A DNA stretch of 64,000 nt from Citrobacter sp. Marseille-Q6884 (GTDB lineage Bacteria > Pseudomonadota > Gammaproteobacteria > Enterobacterales > Enterobacteriaceae), in NCBI RefSeq assembly GCF_945906775.1, contig NZ_CAMDRE010000001.1, positions 1,984,001 to 2,048,000 on the forward strand. Direction: 5' to 3'. Positions 18,707 to 28,449 of this stretch are shown here, piece by piece. Each line of letters begins with the position of its first letter. The stretch's first letter is position 1. The position numbers were made by a program, and so were the translations under genes. The notes beneath the pieces are model-generated. The model had not been told where the DNA came from and did not search any database. It was given only the letters and a program-made list of their open reading frames with translations.

Positions 18707-21700
18707 ATGTCTGAACCTCGTTTCGTCCACCTGCGGGTGCATAGCGACTATTCCATGATCGATGGGTTGGCGAAAACGGGGCCGCTGGTGAAAAAGGCGG
18801 CCGCGTTGGGCATGCCTGCGTTAGCGATCACCGATTTCACCAACCTGTGCGGTCTGGTGAAGTTTTACGGTGCTGGTCATGGTGCAGGGATTAAGCCGAT
18901 TGTGGGCGCTGATTTTCATGTCCGTAGCGAACAGTTTGGTGATGAGCTTTGCCAACTGACGGTACTGGCGGCCAATAATACGGGTTACCAGAACCTGACG
19001 TTGTTGATATCAAAAGCGTATCAGCGCGGTTATGGTGCTGAAGGGCCGGTGATCGACAAAGAGTGGCTGGTCGAATTAAAAGACGGCTTAATTTTGCTTT
19101 CCGGTGGACGCTTGGGCGACGTGGGTCGCAGTCTGTTGCGTGGTAACAGCGCACTGGTCGATGAATGTGTCGCGTTTTATGAAGAACATTTCCCCAATTG
19201 CTATTTCCTCGAACTGATCCGTACCGGCAGACAAAACGAAGAAAATTATCTGCATGCGGCGGTAGCACTGGCTGAAACGCGGGGGCTGCCGGTTGTCGCA
19301 ACCAATGATGTACGTTTCCTTGAGGCGGGCGATTTCGACGCGCATGAAATTCGCGTTGCGATCCATGATGGCTTTACGCTGGACGATCCCAAGCGCCCGC
19401 GCAACTATTCATCGCAGCAGTATATGCGTAGCGAAGAAGAGATGTGCGAGTTGTTTGCCGACATCCCGGAAGCGCTGGAAAACACCGTTGAGATTGCCAA
19501 ACGTTGTAACGTGACGGTGCGTCTGGGCGAATATTTCTTGCCGCAGTTCCCGACCGGCGATATGACCACAGAAGATTATCTGGTCAAAAAATCCAAGGAA
19601 GGGCTGGAGGAACGTCTGGCGTTTTTGTTCCCGGATGAAGAGGAACGTCAAAAGCGTCGCCCGGAGTATGACGAACGTCTGGAGATCGAGCTTCAGGTTA
19701 TTAACCAGATGGGCTTCCCCGGCTACTTCCTGATCGTCATGGAGTTTATCCAGTGGTCGAAAGATAACGGTGTGCCGGTAGGACCGGGACGTGGCTCCGG
19801 CGCCGGCTCGCTGGTCGCTTATGCGCTAAAAATTACCGACCTTGATCCGCTGGAATTTGACCTGCTGTTCGAACGCTTCCTGAACCCGGAACGTGTTTCG
19901 ATGCCTGACTTCGACGTTGACTTCTGCATGGAGAAGCGTGACCAGGTTATTGAACACGTTGCAGAGATGTATGGTCGAGACGCGGTATCGCAGATTATTA
20001 CCTTTGGTACGATGGCGGCGAAAGCGGTCATTCGCGACGTGGGTCGCGTGCTGGGGCACCCGTACGGATTTGTGGATCGTATTTCCAAACTGGTACCGCC
20101 CGATCCGGGTATGACGCTGGCAAAAGCCTTTGAAGCCGAACCTCAATTGCCGGAAATCTATGAGGCAGATGAAGAGGTTAAAGCGCTTATCGATATGGCG
20201 CGTAAGCTGGAAGGCGTCACGCGTAACGCCGGTAAACATGCCGGTGGCGTGGTTATCGCGCCAACCAAAATTACCGATTTTGCGCCGTTATACTGTGATG
20301 AACAGGGGCTGCATCCCGTAACCCAGTTTGATAAAAACGACGTGGAATACGCCGGGCTGGTGAAGTTCGACTTCCTCGGTCTGCGCACACTCACCATCAT
20401 CAACTGGGCGCTGGAGATGATTAACGCCCGTCGCGAGAAAAATGGTGAGCCGCCGCTGGATATCGCGGCAATCCCGCTCGACGATAAAAAAAGTTTTGAT
20501 ATGCTGCAACGCTCGGAGACCACCGCCGTCTTCCAGCTTGAATCCCGCGGCATGAAAGATCTGATCAAACGTCTGCAGCCTGACTGCTTCGAAGATATGA
20601 TCGCCCTGGTGGCGCTGTTCCGCCCCGGGCCGCTACAGTCGGGGATGGTAGATAACTTTATCGACCGTAAGCACGGACGAGAAGAGATCTCTTACCCGGA
20701 TGTACAATGGCAGCATGAGTGTCTGAAACCGGTACTGGAGCCGACCTACGGCATTATCCTGTATCAGGAACAGGTCATGCAGATTGCCCAGGAGCTGTCC
20801 GGTTATACCCTTGGCGGCGCGGACATGCTGCGTCGTGCGATGGGTAAGAAAAAGCCAGAAGAGATGGCCAAGCAGCGTGGCACCTTTGAAGAAGGGGCGA
20901 AGAAGCGCGGCGTAGATGGCGAACTGGCGATGAAAATCTTTGACCTGGTGGAGAAATTCGCGGGTTACGGATTTAACAAATCGCACTCCGCGGCCTACGC
21001 GCTGGTCTCTTATCAGACGCTGTGGCTGAAAGCGCATTACCCTGCCGAATTTATGGCTGCGGTAATGACCGCTGATATGGATAACACCGAGAAAGTGGTT
21101 GGGCTGGTGGATGAATGCTGGCGAATGGGGCTGAAAATCCTGCCGCCGGATATCAACTCCGGGTTGTACCATTTCCACGTGAATGATGATGGTGAAATTG
21201 TCTATGGCATCGGCGCGATAAAAGGCGTGGGTGAAGGGCCAATTGAAGCTATTATTGAAGCGCGTAACGAGGGTGGCTATTTCCGCGAGCTGTTTGACCT
21301 CTGTGCTCGTACGGATATTAAAAAGCTTAACCGTCGGGTGTTGGAAAAGTTAATCATGTCCGGGGCGTTTGATCGCCTTGGTCCGCATCGCGCTGCGCTG
21401 ATGAATTCGCTAAACGATGCGTTAAAAGCAGCCGACCAGCACGCGAAAGCGGAAGCGATCGGTCAGGCCGATATGTTTGGCGTACTGGCGGAAGAGCCGG
21501 AACAAATAGAACAATCCTATGCCAGCTGCCAGCCCTGGCCGGAGCAGGTGGTATTAGATGGCGAACGTGAAACGTTAGGTTTGTACCTGACGGGACACCC
21601 CATCAACCAGTATTTAAAAGAAATTGAGCGCTATGTCGGAGGCTACAGGCTGAAAGACATGCATCCGACAGAACGTGGTAAAGTTACCACGGCTGCGGGG

Positions 21701-22189
21701 CTCGTCATTGCGGCGCGGGTAATGGTCACCAAGCGCGGCAATCGTATCGGCATCTGCACGTTGGATGACCGTTCCGGGCGTCTGGAAGTAATGTTATTTA
21801 CCGAAGCTCTGGATAAATACCAGCATTTGCTGGAAAAAGACCGCATACTTATCGTCAGCGGACAGGTCAGCTTTGATGACTTCAGCGGCGGGCTTAAAAT
21901 GATGGCCCGCGAAGTCATGGATATTGACGAAGCCCGGGAAAAATATGCTCGCGGGCTTGCTATCTCGCTGACGGACAGGCAAATTGATGACCAGCTTTTA
22001 AACCGACTCCGTCAGTCTCTGGAACCCCACCGCTCGGGGACAATTCCAGTACATCTCTACTATCAGAGGGCGGATGCACGTGCGCGGTTGCGTTTTGGCG
22101 CAACGTGGCGTGTCTCTCCGAGCGATCGTTTGCTAAACGATCTCCGCGGCCTTATTGGTTCGGAGCAGGTGGAACTGGAGTTTGACTAA
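18707..22189 (+). CDS. dnaE: DNA polymerase III alpha subunit
   Basis: DnaE is the catalytic subunit of the replicative polymerase. The ATG at 18707, after gaagg, gives MSEPRFVHLRVHSDYSMIDG and 1,160 residues, exactly the E. coli length. An in-frame start 21 bases earlier is unlikely. Domains in order are PHP (1-280), the C-family palm with catalytic Asp pair in PDFDVDFC (about 401-403) and a third in VKFDFLGLRT, the beta-binding region, an OB fold and a C-terminal tau-binding part. Its proofreading partner dnaQ is in the same window at 50007. Confidence 0.98.
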   Translation: MSEPRFVHLRVHSDYSMIDGLAKTGPLVKKAAALGMPALAITDFTNLCGLVKFYGAGHGAGIKPIVGADFHVRSEQFGDELCQLTVLAANNTGYQNLTLLISKAYQRGYGAEGPVIDKEWLVELKDGLILLSGGRLGDVGRSLLRGNSALVDECVAFYEEHFPNCYFLELIRTGRQNEENYLHAAVALAETRGLPVVATNDVRFLEAGDFDAHEIRVAIHDGFTLDDPKRPRNYSSQQYMRSEEEMCELFADIPEALENTVEIAKRCNVTVRLGEYFLPQFPTGDMTTEDYLVKKSKEGLEERLAFLFPDEEERQKRRPEYDERLEIELQVINQMGFPGYFLIVMEFIQWSKDNGVPVGPGRGSGAGSLVAYALKITDLDPLEFDLLFERFLNPERVSMPDFDVDFCMEKRDQVIEHVAEMYGRDAVSQIITFGTMAAKAVIRDVGRVLGHPYGFVDRISKLVPPDPGMTLAKAFEAEPQLPEIYEADEEVKALIDMARKLEGVTRNAGKHAGGVVIAPTKITDFAPLYCDEQGLHPVTQFDKNDVEYAGLVKFDFLGLRTLTIINWALEMINARREKNGEPPLDIAAIPLDDKKSFDMLQRSETTAVFQLESRGMKDLIKRLQPDCFEDMIALVALFRPGPLQSGMVDNFIDRKHGREEISYPDVQWQHECLKPVLEPTYGIILYQEQVMQIAQELSGYTLGGADMLRRAMGKKKPEEMAKQRGTFEEGAKKRGVDGELAMKIFDLVEKFAGYGFNKSHSAAYALVSYQTLWLKAHYPAEFMAAVMTADMDNTEKVVGLVDECWRMGLKILPPDINSGLYHFHVNDDGEIVYGIGAIKGVGEGPIEAIIEARNEGGYFRELFDLCARTDIKKLNRRVLEKLIMSGAFDRLGPHRAALMNSLNDALKAADQHAKAEAIGQADMFGVLAEEPEQIEQSYASCQPWPEQVVLDGERETLGLYLTGHPINQYLKEIERYVGGYRLKDMHPTERGKVTTAAGLVIAARVMVTKRGNRIGICTLDDRSGRLEVMLFTEALDKYQHLLEKDRILIVSGQVSFDDFSGGLKMMAREVMDIDEAREKYARGLAISLTDRQIDDQLLNRLRQSLEPHRSGTIPVHLYYQRADARARLRFGATWRVSPSDRLLNDLRGLIGSEQVELEFD

Positions 22190-22201
22190 TACAGGAATAC
22201 T

Positions 22202-23161
22202 ATGAGTCTGAATTTCCTTGATTTTGAACAGCCGATTGCAGAGCTGGAAGCAAAAATCGATTCTCTGACTGCGGTTAGCCGTCAGGATGAGAAACTGGAT
22301 ATTAACATCGATGAAGAAGTGCATCGCCTGCGTGAAAAAAGCGTAGAATTGACGCGTAAAATCTTCGCCGATCTTGGCGCATGGCAGGTAGCCCAGTTGG
22401 CTCGCCATCCACAGCGTCCGTACACCCTGGATTATGTCCGCCTGGCATTTGATGAATTTGATGAGCTGGCGGGCGATCGTGCCTATGCAGATGACAAAGC
22501 TATCGTCGGCGGCATTGCGCGTCTTGATGGTCGCCCAGTGATGATCATTGGACATCAGAAAGGCCGTGAGACCAAAGAGAAAATCCGTCGTAACTTCGGT
22601 ATGCCGGCACCAGAAGGTTATCGCAAAGCACTGCGTCTGATGGAAATGGCTGAGCGTTTCAACATGCCGATCATTACCTTCATCGACACCCCAGGGGCTT
22701 ACCCGGGTGTGGGTGCGGAAGAACGCGGTCAGTCTGAAGCCATTGCCCGTAACCTGCGTGAAATGTCACGTCTGAGCGTACCGGTTATCTGTACTGTTAT
22801 CGGTGAAGGTGGCTCCGGCGGCGCACTGGCGATTGGTGTAGGTGATAAAGTGAATATGCTGCAATACAGCACCTATTCTGTTATCTCCCCGGAAGGCTGT
22901 GCGTCCATTCTGTGGAAAAGTGCAGACAAAGCACCGTTGGCTGCAGAAGCAATGGGCATCATTGCCCCGCGTCTGAAAGAGCTGAAGCTGATTGACTCTA
23001 TCATCCCGGAACCGCTGGGTGGGGCACACCGTAACCCGGAAGTGATGGCCGCTTCGCTGAAAGCACAACTGCTGGCCGATCTCGCCGATCTCGATGTGTT
23101 GAGCAAAGAAGATTTGAAAAACCGCCGTTACCAGCGCCTGATGAGCTACGGTTACGCGTAA
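22202..23161 (+). CDS. accA: Acetyl-CoA carboxylase carboxyltransferase subunit alpha
   Basis: AccA with AccD moves the carboxyl group from carboxybiotin to acetyl-CoA, making malonyl-CoA for fatty-acid synthesis. The 319 residues equal the E. coli length. The crotonase-fold oxyanion-hole segments are visible (FIDTPGAYPGVGAEERGQSE, then GEGGSGGALAIGVGD). It closes the long plus-strand cluster and is followed at once by a strong terminator. Confidence 0.98.
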   Translation: MSLNFLDFEQPIAELEAKIDSLTAVSRQDEKLDINIDEEVHRLREKSVELTRKIFADLGAWQVAQLARHPQRPYTLDYVRLAFDEFDELAGDRAYADDKAIVGGIARLDGRPVMIIGHQKGRETKEKIRRNFGMPAPEGYRKALRLMEMAERFNMPIITFIDTPGAYPGVGAEERGQSEAIARNLREMSRLSVPVICTVIGEGGSGGALAIGVGDKVNMLQYSTYSVISPEGCASILWKSADKAPLAAEAMGIIAPRLKELKLIDSIIPEPLGGAHRNPEVMAASLKAQLLADLADLDVLSKEDLKNRRYQRLMSYGYA

Positions 23162-23176
23162 ATGACAGTTTTTCTG

Positions 23177-23209
23177 AAAAGGGCCACATTGTTGTGGCCC
23201 TTTTTTTTA
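23177..23209 (+). terminator. Strong Rho-independent terminator after accA
   Basis: gggccaca (23181-23188) pairs with tgtggccc (23193-23200) around a four-base loop, followed by eight T residues. A-rich bases precede the stem. It ends the lpx-dnaE-accA cluster. Confidence 0.95.
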
Positions 23210-23260
23210 CCCGCGGTTTGAACAGGCTATGATTAACTAAGGTTTTTCCAGGAGGAACGC

Positions 23261-25399
23261 ATGAATATCATTGCCATCATGGGACCGCATGGCGTCTTTT
23301 ATAAAGATGAGCCCATCAAGGAACTTGAACGTGCGCTGCAGCAGCAGGGGTTTCAGATTATCTGGCCGCAGAATAGCATCGATCTGCTGAAATTTATTGA
23401 GCACAACCCGCGTATTTGCGGCGTAATATTTGACTGGGATGAGTACAGTCTGGATCTGTGTAGTGAGATCAACCAGCTAAATGAGTATCTCCCGCTCTAC
23501 GCCTTTATAAATACCCATTCAACGATGGATGTCAGCGCGCACGATTTGCGCATGGCACTGTGGTTCTTTGAGTATGCGCTTGGTCAGTCCGATGACATTG
23601 CTACGCGCATTCGCCAGTACACCGCTGAATATCTTGATAATATTACGCCTCCTTTTACCAAGGCACTGTTTACCTATGTGAAGGAAGGCAAGTATACCTT
23701 CTGTACGCCAGGGCATATGGCGGGAACCGCGTACCAGAAAAGCCCTGTGGGCTGCCTGTTCTATGATTTTTTTGGCAGCAACACGTTGAAGGCTGATGTG
23801 TCTATATCAGTCACTGAACTGGGGTCGCTACTGGATCACACGGGCCCGCATCTTGAAGCCGAAGAGTATATCGCTCGTACCTTTGGCGCAGAGCAAAGCT
23901 ATATGGTCACTAACGGCACATCAACCTCAAATAAGATTGTCGGTATGTATGCCGCTCCCACGGGAAGTACGCTGCTGATTGACCGTAACTGTCATAAATC
24001 GCTGGCACATTTGCTGATGATGAGCGATGTCGTGCCCATCTGGCTAAAACCGACGCGGAATGCGCTGGGGATCCTCGGTGGAATCCCTCGTAGAGAATTT
24101 ACCCGTGAAAGAATTGAGCGCAAGGTGGCGGAAGCTCCACAGGCACAGTGGCCGGTACATGCGGTGATTACAAACTCGACTTACGACGGCCTGTTGTATA
24201 ACACGAATTGGATTAAGCAGACGCTGGACGTGCCTTCAATTCATTTTGATTCAGCCTGGGTGCCTTATACCCATTTTCATCCGATATATCAGGGGAAAAG
24301 TGGCATGAGCGGTGAGCGGGTGCCGGGTAAGGTGATTTTTGAAACGCAGTCCACGCATAAGATGCTGGCGGCGTTGTCGCAGGCGTCTTTGATTCACATT
24401 AAAGGGGACTACGATGAAGACACCTTTAATGAAGCTTTCATGATGCACACTTCCACTTCACCGAGCTACCCGATTGTTGCCTCAATAGAAACGGCAGCGG
24501 CAATGTTGCGTGGCAATCCAGGCAAGCGGTTAATTAATCGCTCCGTGGAGCGTGCGCTGCATTTCCGTAAAGAAGTGCAGCGGTTGCGAGAAGAGTCGGA
24601 TGGCTGGTTCTTTGATATCTGGCAACCGGAAAAAGTGGATGAAGCGGAATGCTGGCCGGTTGCGCCCGGGGAAGACTGGCACGGGTTTAGTGATGCTGAT
24701 GCCGATCATATGTTCCTCGATCCAGTGAAAGTCACCATTCTGACGCCGGGAATGGATGAACAAGGCACGATGAGCGAAGAAGGGATCCCCGCTGCGCTGG
24801 TGGCGAAATTCCTGGATGAACGCGGTGTCGTGGTTGAGAAAACGGGGCCGTATAACCTGTTGTTTCTGTTCAGCATTGGGATCGATAAAACCCGTGCAAT
24901 GGGATTACTGCGTGGGCTGACAGAATTCAAACGTTCCTACGATCTTAATTTGCGCGTTAAAAACATGCTGCCGGATCTGTATGCCGAGGATCCTGATTTT
25001 TATCGCAATATGCGTATTCAGGATCTGGCGCAGGGGATCCATAAACTGATCCGCCAGCACGATCTCTCCGGGCTGATGCTGCGTGCATTCGATACGTTGC
25101 CGGAAATGAAAATGACGCCACATCAGGCCTGGCAGCGACAGATCAAAGGTGAGGTCGAAACGGTGACGCTAGATCAACTGGTGGGACGCGTCTCCGCGAA
25201 TATGATCCTGCCTTATCCTCCTGGCGTGCCGTTGTTGATGCCGGGGGAAATGATCACCGAAGAAAGTCGGGCCGTACTGGATTTCCTGGTGATGCTGTGC
25301 TCTGTTGGTCACCATTACCCTGGGTTTGAAACCGATATCCATGGCGCTAAACTGGGTGAAGATGGTGTTTACCGTGTGAGAGTCCTGAAAATGGCATAA
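23261..25399 (+). CDS. ldcC: Constitutive lysine decarboxylase LdcC
   Basis: LdcC decarboxylates lysine to cadaverine with pyridoxal phosphate. It is the constitutive paralogue of the acid-induced CadA. The 712 residues fit the family (713 in E. coli). An N-terminal response-regulator-like wing domain is followed by the fold-type I core, with the PLP lysine in the ETQSTHKMLAALSQ motif. A near-consensus Shine-Dalgarno (aggagg) precedes the ATG. The adjacent position after accA is the same as for E. coli ldcC, whereas cadA is elsewhere and usually paired with cadB. Confidence 0.96.
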   Translation: MNIIAIMGPHGVFYKDEPIKELERALQQQGFQIIWPQNSIDLLKFIEHNPRICGVIFDWDEYSLDLCSEINQLNEYLPLYAFINTHSTMDVSAHDLRMALWFFEYALGQSDDIATRIRQYTAEYLDNITPPFTKALFTYVKEGKYTFCTPGHMAGTAYQKSPVGCLFYDFFGSNTLKADVSISVTELGSLLDHTGPHLEAEEYIARTFGAEQSYMVTNGTSTSNKIVGMYAAPTGSTLLIDRNCHKSLAHLLMMSDVVPIWLKPTRNALGILGGIPRREFTRERIERKVAEAPQAQWPVHAVITNSTYDGLLYNTNWIKQTLDVPSIHFDSAWVPYTHFHPIYQGKSGMSGERVPGKVIFETQSTHKMLAALSQASLIHIKGDYDEDTFNEAFMMHTSTSPSYPIVASIETAAAMLRGNPGKRLINRSVERALHFRKEVQRLREESDGWFFDIWQPEKVDEAECWPVAPGEDWHGFSDADADHMFLDPVKVTILTPGMDEQGTMSEEGIPAALVAKFLDERGVVVEKTGPYNLLFLFSIGIDKTRAMGLLRGLTEFKRSYDLNLRVKNMLPDLYAEDPDFYRNMRIQDLAQGIHKLIRQHDLSGLMLRAFDTLPEMKMTPHQAWQRQIKGEVETVTLDQLVGRVSANMILPYPPGVPLLMPGEMITEESRAVLDFLVMLCSVGHHYPGFETDIHGAKLGEDGVYRVRVLKMA

Positions 25400-25464
25400 C
25401 GACTTGCCTGAATCCGTTTCGCACACGTAACGTGCTGAGAGAAAATTAAAGAGGCGAAAACGCT

Positions 25465-25854
25465 ATGCTGGGATTAAAACAGGTTCACCATATTGCCATT
25501 ATCGCGACGAACTACGCGGCCAGTAAGGCATTTTACTGTGATGTTCTGGGGTTCACGCTCATGAGTGAAGCTTACCGGGAAGAGCGCGACTCCTGGAAAG
25601 GCGATTTGGCGCTGAACGGACACTATGTCATTGAGCTCTTTTCCTTTCCCTTTCCGCCTGAGCGTCCCAGTCGCCCGGAAGCCTGCGGCTTGCGACATCT
25701 GGCGTTCAGCGTTGATGACGTGGAAAAGGCGGTGGCGCATCTGGAAGACCATAACGTGAAATGTGAGCCGATACGTATTGATCCGTTTACCGGTAAACGT
25801 TTTACGTTTTTCAACGATCCGGACGGATTACCGCTTGAACTGTACGAGCTCTGA
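25465..25854 (+). CDS. yaeR: YaeR, VOC (glyoxalase/bleomycin-resistance fold) family protein
   Basis: The 129 residues form one vicinal-oxygen-chelate domain with the paired beta-alpha-beta-beta-beta units. Metal-ligand candidates are the His in QVHHIAII near the N-terminus, the Glu in YVIELFSF, the His in GLRHLAFSV and the Glu near the C-terminus (LPLELYEL). The fold is known; the substrate of YaeR is not established, so no reaction is assigned. It lies 65 bases after ldcC on the same strand and may share its transcript. Confidence 0.9.
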   Translation: MLGLKQVHHIAIIATNYAASKAFYCDVLGFTLMSEAYREERDSWKGDLALNGHYVIELFSFPFPPERPSRPEACGLRHLAFSVDDVEKAVAHLEDHNVKCEPIRIDPFTGKRFTFFNDPDGLPLELYEL

Positions 25855-25915
25855 GACTTGTCTTTGTGGCTTCAGCCCGGTAACGTGCCGGGCAATGCGA
25901 TTTTAAGTAACCAAC

Positions 25916-27202
25916 ATGATGACACTCTCGCTGAACACTTCACTGCTGACCGCTCGCCAGATCCTCGTCGCCTTTAGCGGCGGCCTTGACTCTACCGTGC
26001 TGTTGCACCAACTGGTACTGTGGCGTACACAACATCCTGATGTCACTCTGCGCGCTATTCATATCCATCATGGATTAAGTCCGCATGCGGACGCGTGGGT
26101 GACGCACTGTGAATCGGTATGCGCGCAATGGCAGGTTCCGCTGGTTGTTGAGCGGGTGCAGCTTCAGGACGATGGGCTGGGAATAGAGGCTCAGGCGCGA
26201 CGTGCGCGCTATCAGGCGTTTGCCGGAGCGTTATTACCCGGTGAGGTACTGGTTACGGCCCAGCATCTTGACGATCAATGTGAAACATTTCTGCTGGCGC
26301 TCAAGCGCGGTAGCGGCCCGGCAGGGCTTTCTGCAATGGGGGAAAGCTCGCCGTTTGCCCGTACCCGGCTTATTCGTCCTTTGTTAACACAAACGCGTGA
26401 CGCGCTTGAACGGTGGGCGCATACCTATGCGCTAAGCTGGATAGAGGATGAAAGTAATCAGGATGATGCCTATGATCGCAATTTCTTGCGTCTGCGTGTT
26501 CTCCCACTTTTGCAACAGCGTTGGCCGCACTTTGCCGAAGCCACCGCCCGTAGCGCCGCGTTATGTGCTGAGCAGGAGAGCCTGTTAGATGAACTGCTCG
26601 CCAGTGATTTAGCCAACGTTGTGACCGCACAAAGCACACTCATGATTGAGCCGTTAATGACGATGAGCGGTGTACGGCGTTCTGCGCTGCTGCGCCGCTG
26701 GTTGGCAGGGCTGAATGCGCCAATGCCGTCACGCGACGGGCTGGAACGCATCTGGCAGGAAGTGGCGCTGGCACGGGAAGATGCGTCGCCGTGTTTGCAT
26801 CTCGGGGAGTATGATGTTCGCCGTTATCAGTCACAGCTATGGTGGGTTAAACCGCTCTCCGGGCAGAGTGAAACCGTGCTCCCGTGGCTAAGCTGGCAAA
26901 CGTCGCTGGCGCTACCTGCCGGGCTGGGGACGGTGCAGCTCGTGCCTGGCGGCGAGTTGCGATTACCGCGAGCGGATGAGTCAATCAGCATTCGGTTTAA
27001 AGCCCCCGGTTTGCTGCATATTGTCGGGCGTAATGGCGGGCGCAAACTTAAAAAAATCTGGCAGGAACAGGGGGTTCCGCCCTGGCGACGAGATACCACG
27101 CCGTTGCTTTTTTATGGTGAAACGTTGATTGCGGCGGCGGGCGTCTTTGTGACGCGTGAAGGAGAAGGGGAAGAAGGCGTAAGTCTGGTATGGCATAACT
27201 GA
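25916..27202 (+). CDS. tilS: tRNA(Ile)-lysidine synthase
   Basis: TilS attaches lysine to C34 of the minor tRNA-Ile (CAU anticodon), changing it from Met to Ile decoding. The PP-loop ATP motif is SGGLDST (about residues 20-26). The N-terminal catalytic domain is followed by the TilS-type substrate-binding and C-terminal domains, ending with the GLLHIVGRNGGRKLKKIWQE segment. There are two adjacent ATG codons (25916 and 25919); E. coli alignment favours the second, giving 427 residues. A REP pair follows. Confidence 0.95.
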   Translation: MMTLSLNTSLLTARQILVAFSGGLDSTVLLHQLVLWRTQHPDVTLRAIHIHHGLSPHADAWVTHCESVCAQWQVPLVVERVQLQDDGLGIEAQARRARYQAFAGALLPGEVLVTAQHLDDQCETFLLALKRGSGPAGLSAMGESSPFARTRLIRPLLTQTRDALERWAHTYALSWIEDESNQDDAYDRNFLRLRVLPLLQQRWPHFAEATARSAALCAEQESLLDELLASDLANVVTAQSTLMIEPLMTMSGVRRSALLRRWLAGLNAPMPSRDGLERIWQEVALAREDASPCLHLGEYDVRRYQSQLWWVKPLSGQSETVLPWLSWQTSLALPAGLGTVQLVPGGELRLPRADESISIRFKAPGLLHIVGRNGGRKLKKIWQEQGVPPWRRDTTPLLFYGETLIAAAGVFVTREGEGEEGVSLVWHN

Positions 27203-27209
27203 GGGTGCT

Positions 27210-27248
27210 GCGCTTATCAGGCCTACGAATTTAGGCCTGATAAGGTGC
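27210..27248. repeat. REP palindrome between tilS and rof
   Basis: gcgcttatcaggcctac is followed after a short spacer by the inverted copy ggcctgataaggtgc. This is the enterobacterial REP consensus. It sits between the convergent genes tilS and rof, where it can form a 3' mRNA hairpin for either. Confidence 0.85.
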
Positions 27249-27256
27249 AAGTAGGG

Positions 27257-27517
27257 TTATGATTCGCTGACCACCACAGTACCAATTTTGGGGTGGCTGA
27301 AGCTGGCAATCTTGTCGAGGCGAAGCTCGCGGGTCTCGCCGGCAACTTCTGCGACCAGATATTCCACATTTTTGCGTGAAACCAGGTCATTCGCTTTCGC
27401 CTGCAGAACTTCGCCGTCTTTTAGCGCCAGCGTCAGTAGCAGATGCTGCTGGCAGGCGAGTTCAAGATTGTCGTAATCATCACAGTTAATGGGTTGATAC
27501 GTTTCATTCATTGACAT
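27257..27517 (-). CDS. rof: Rof, inhibitor of Rho transcription termination (YaeO)
   Basis: Rof binds the Rho N-terminal domain and blocks Rho-dependent termination. The frame encodes 86 residues from the ATG at 27515-27517 (MSMNETYQPINCDDYDNLEL) or 84 from the internal ATG used in the E. coli annotation. The acidic N-terminal part and the small beta-barrel (Sm-like) region with TRELRLDKI match the family. It overlaps the end of yaeP, so the pair is probably coupled. Confidence 0.93.
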   Translation of the reverse strand: MSMNETYQPINCDDYDNLELACQQHLLLTLALKDGEVLQAKANDLVSRKNVEYLVAEVAGETRELRLDKIASFSHPKIGTVVVSES

Positions 27518-27704
27518 AATCGCTCACCAGTAAGTTCGCGGCTGCATATGCCGCTTTTTCCCTGACCGACTCTGAAAGAGCGCTGTCTGCCGCCACTTCA
27601 TTCAGTACCTTCAATACGCAACCCAGCGCATCCGGGACATACCCTAAGTCTCCGCTGGCGATTTCCGCATACCGCTTGCGTATTAACTCACAATATTTTT
27701 CCAC
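27504..27704 (-). CDS. yaeP: YaeP, conserved small protein of unknown function
   Basis: The product is 66 residues, starting VEKYCELIRKRYAEIASGDL with GTG as initiator. The GTG at 27702-27704 is chosen because an aggaggg Shine-Dalgarno lies directly upstream on the minus strand. An upstream TTG at 27719 would place the start before that site. The protein is helical and acidic and belongs to the YaeP family found next to rof in enterobacteria. No function is established. The stop overlaps the rof start region by 14 bases. Confidence 0.9.
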   Translation of the reverse strand: MEKYCELIRKRYAEIASGDLGYVPDALGCVLKVLNEVAADSALSESVREKAAYAAANLLVSDYVNE

Positions 27705-27903
27705 ATGCCCTCCTGTCAATACTCTGACTTAACCGTGGATGCAAGTCTAAGCCTACGAAGATAAACTCTGTTTAGCAAGGTGACTATACCATACTCATTC
27801 AAGCAATATCAGCGCCTTGATGGGAGAGGTACGTGTTACCTGTTAGCAGCCTTTTGGCGCAGTTTTCGCTACAATGTGCGCCTGATTCGAAAGGAGTTCT
27901 CTC

Positions 27904-28449
27904 ATGGCGCTTAAAGCGACAATCTATAAAGCCGTCGTCAATGTGGCGGATCTCGACCGCAACCAGTTTCTTGACGCGGCATTGACGCTGGCGCGTCACC
28001 CCTCAGAAACCCAGGAACGCATGATGCTGCGCCTGCTGGCGTGGATTAAATATGCTGACGAGCGACTGCAGTTTACGCGAGGCTTAAGTGCCGAAGATGA
28101 GCCAGAAGCCTGGCTGCGCAACGATCATTTGGGTATTGATTTATGGATTGAGCTCGGCCTGCCGGAGGAACGCCGTATCAAGAAAGCCTGTACCCAGTCC
28201 GCGGAAGTAGCCTTGTTTGCCTATAACAGCCGTGCGGCGCAAATCTGGTGGCAGCAAAACCAGAGCAAATGCGCACAGTTTACGAACTTGTCCGTATGGT
28301 ATCTGGATGACGAGCAGCTGGCTCAGCTGAGTGATTTTGCTGGTCGCACGATGACACTGCAGGCGACCATCCAGGATGGTGCTATCTGGTTATCGGATTC
28401 CCAGAATAATCTGGAAATTCATTTGAGCGCGTGGCAACAGTCTTCATGA
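27904..28449 (+). CDS. yaeQ: YaeQ family protein
   Basis: The 181 residues match the YaeQ family (MALKATIYKAVVNVADLDRN at the start), which adopts a compact PD-(D/E)XK nuclease-like fold. Family work once proposed a role as an RfaH suppressor in E. coli, but the biochemical function is not settled. The downstream arfB start overlaps its stop as ATGA, so the two are translated together. A good Shine-Dalgarno (aaagga) precedes the ATG. Confidence 0.93.
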   Translation: MALKATIYKAVVNVADLDRNQFLDAALTLARHPSETQERMMLRLLAWIKYADERLQFTRGLSAEDEPEAWLRNDHLGIDLWIELGLPEERRIKKACTQSAEVALFAYNSRAAQIWWQQNQSKCAQFTNLSVWYLDDEQLAQLSDFAGRTMTLQATIQDGAIWLSDSQNNLEIHLSAWQQSS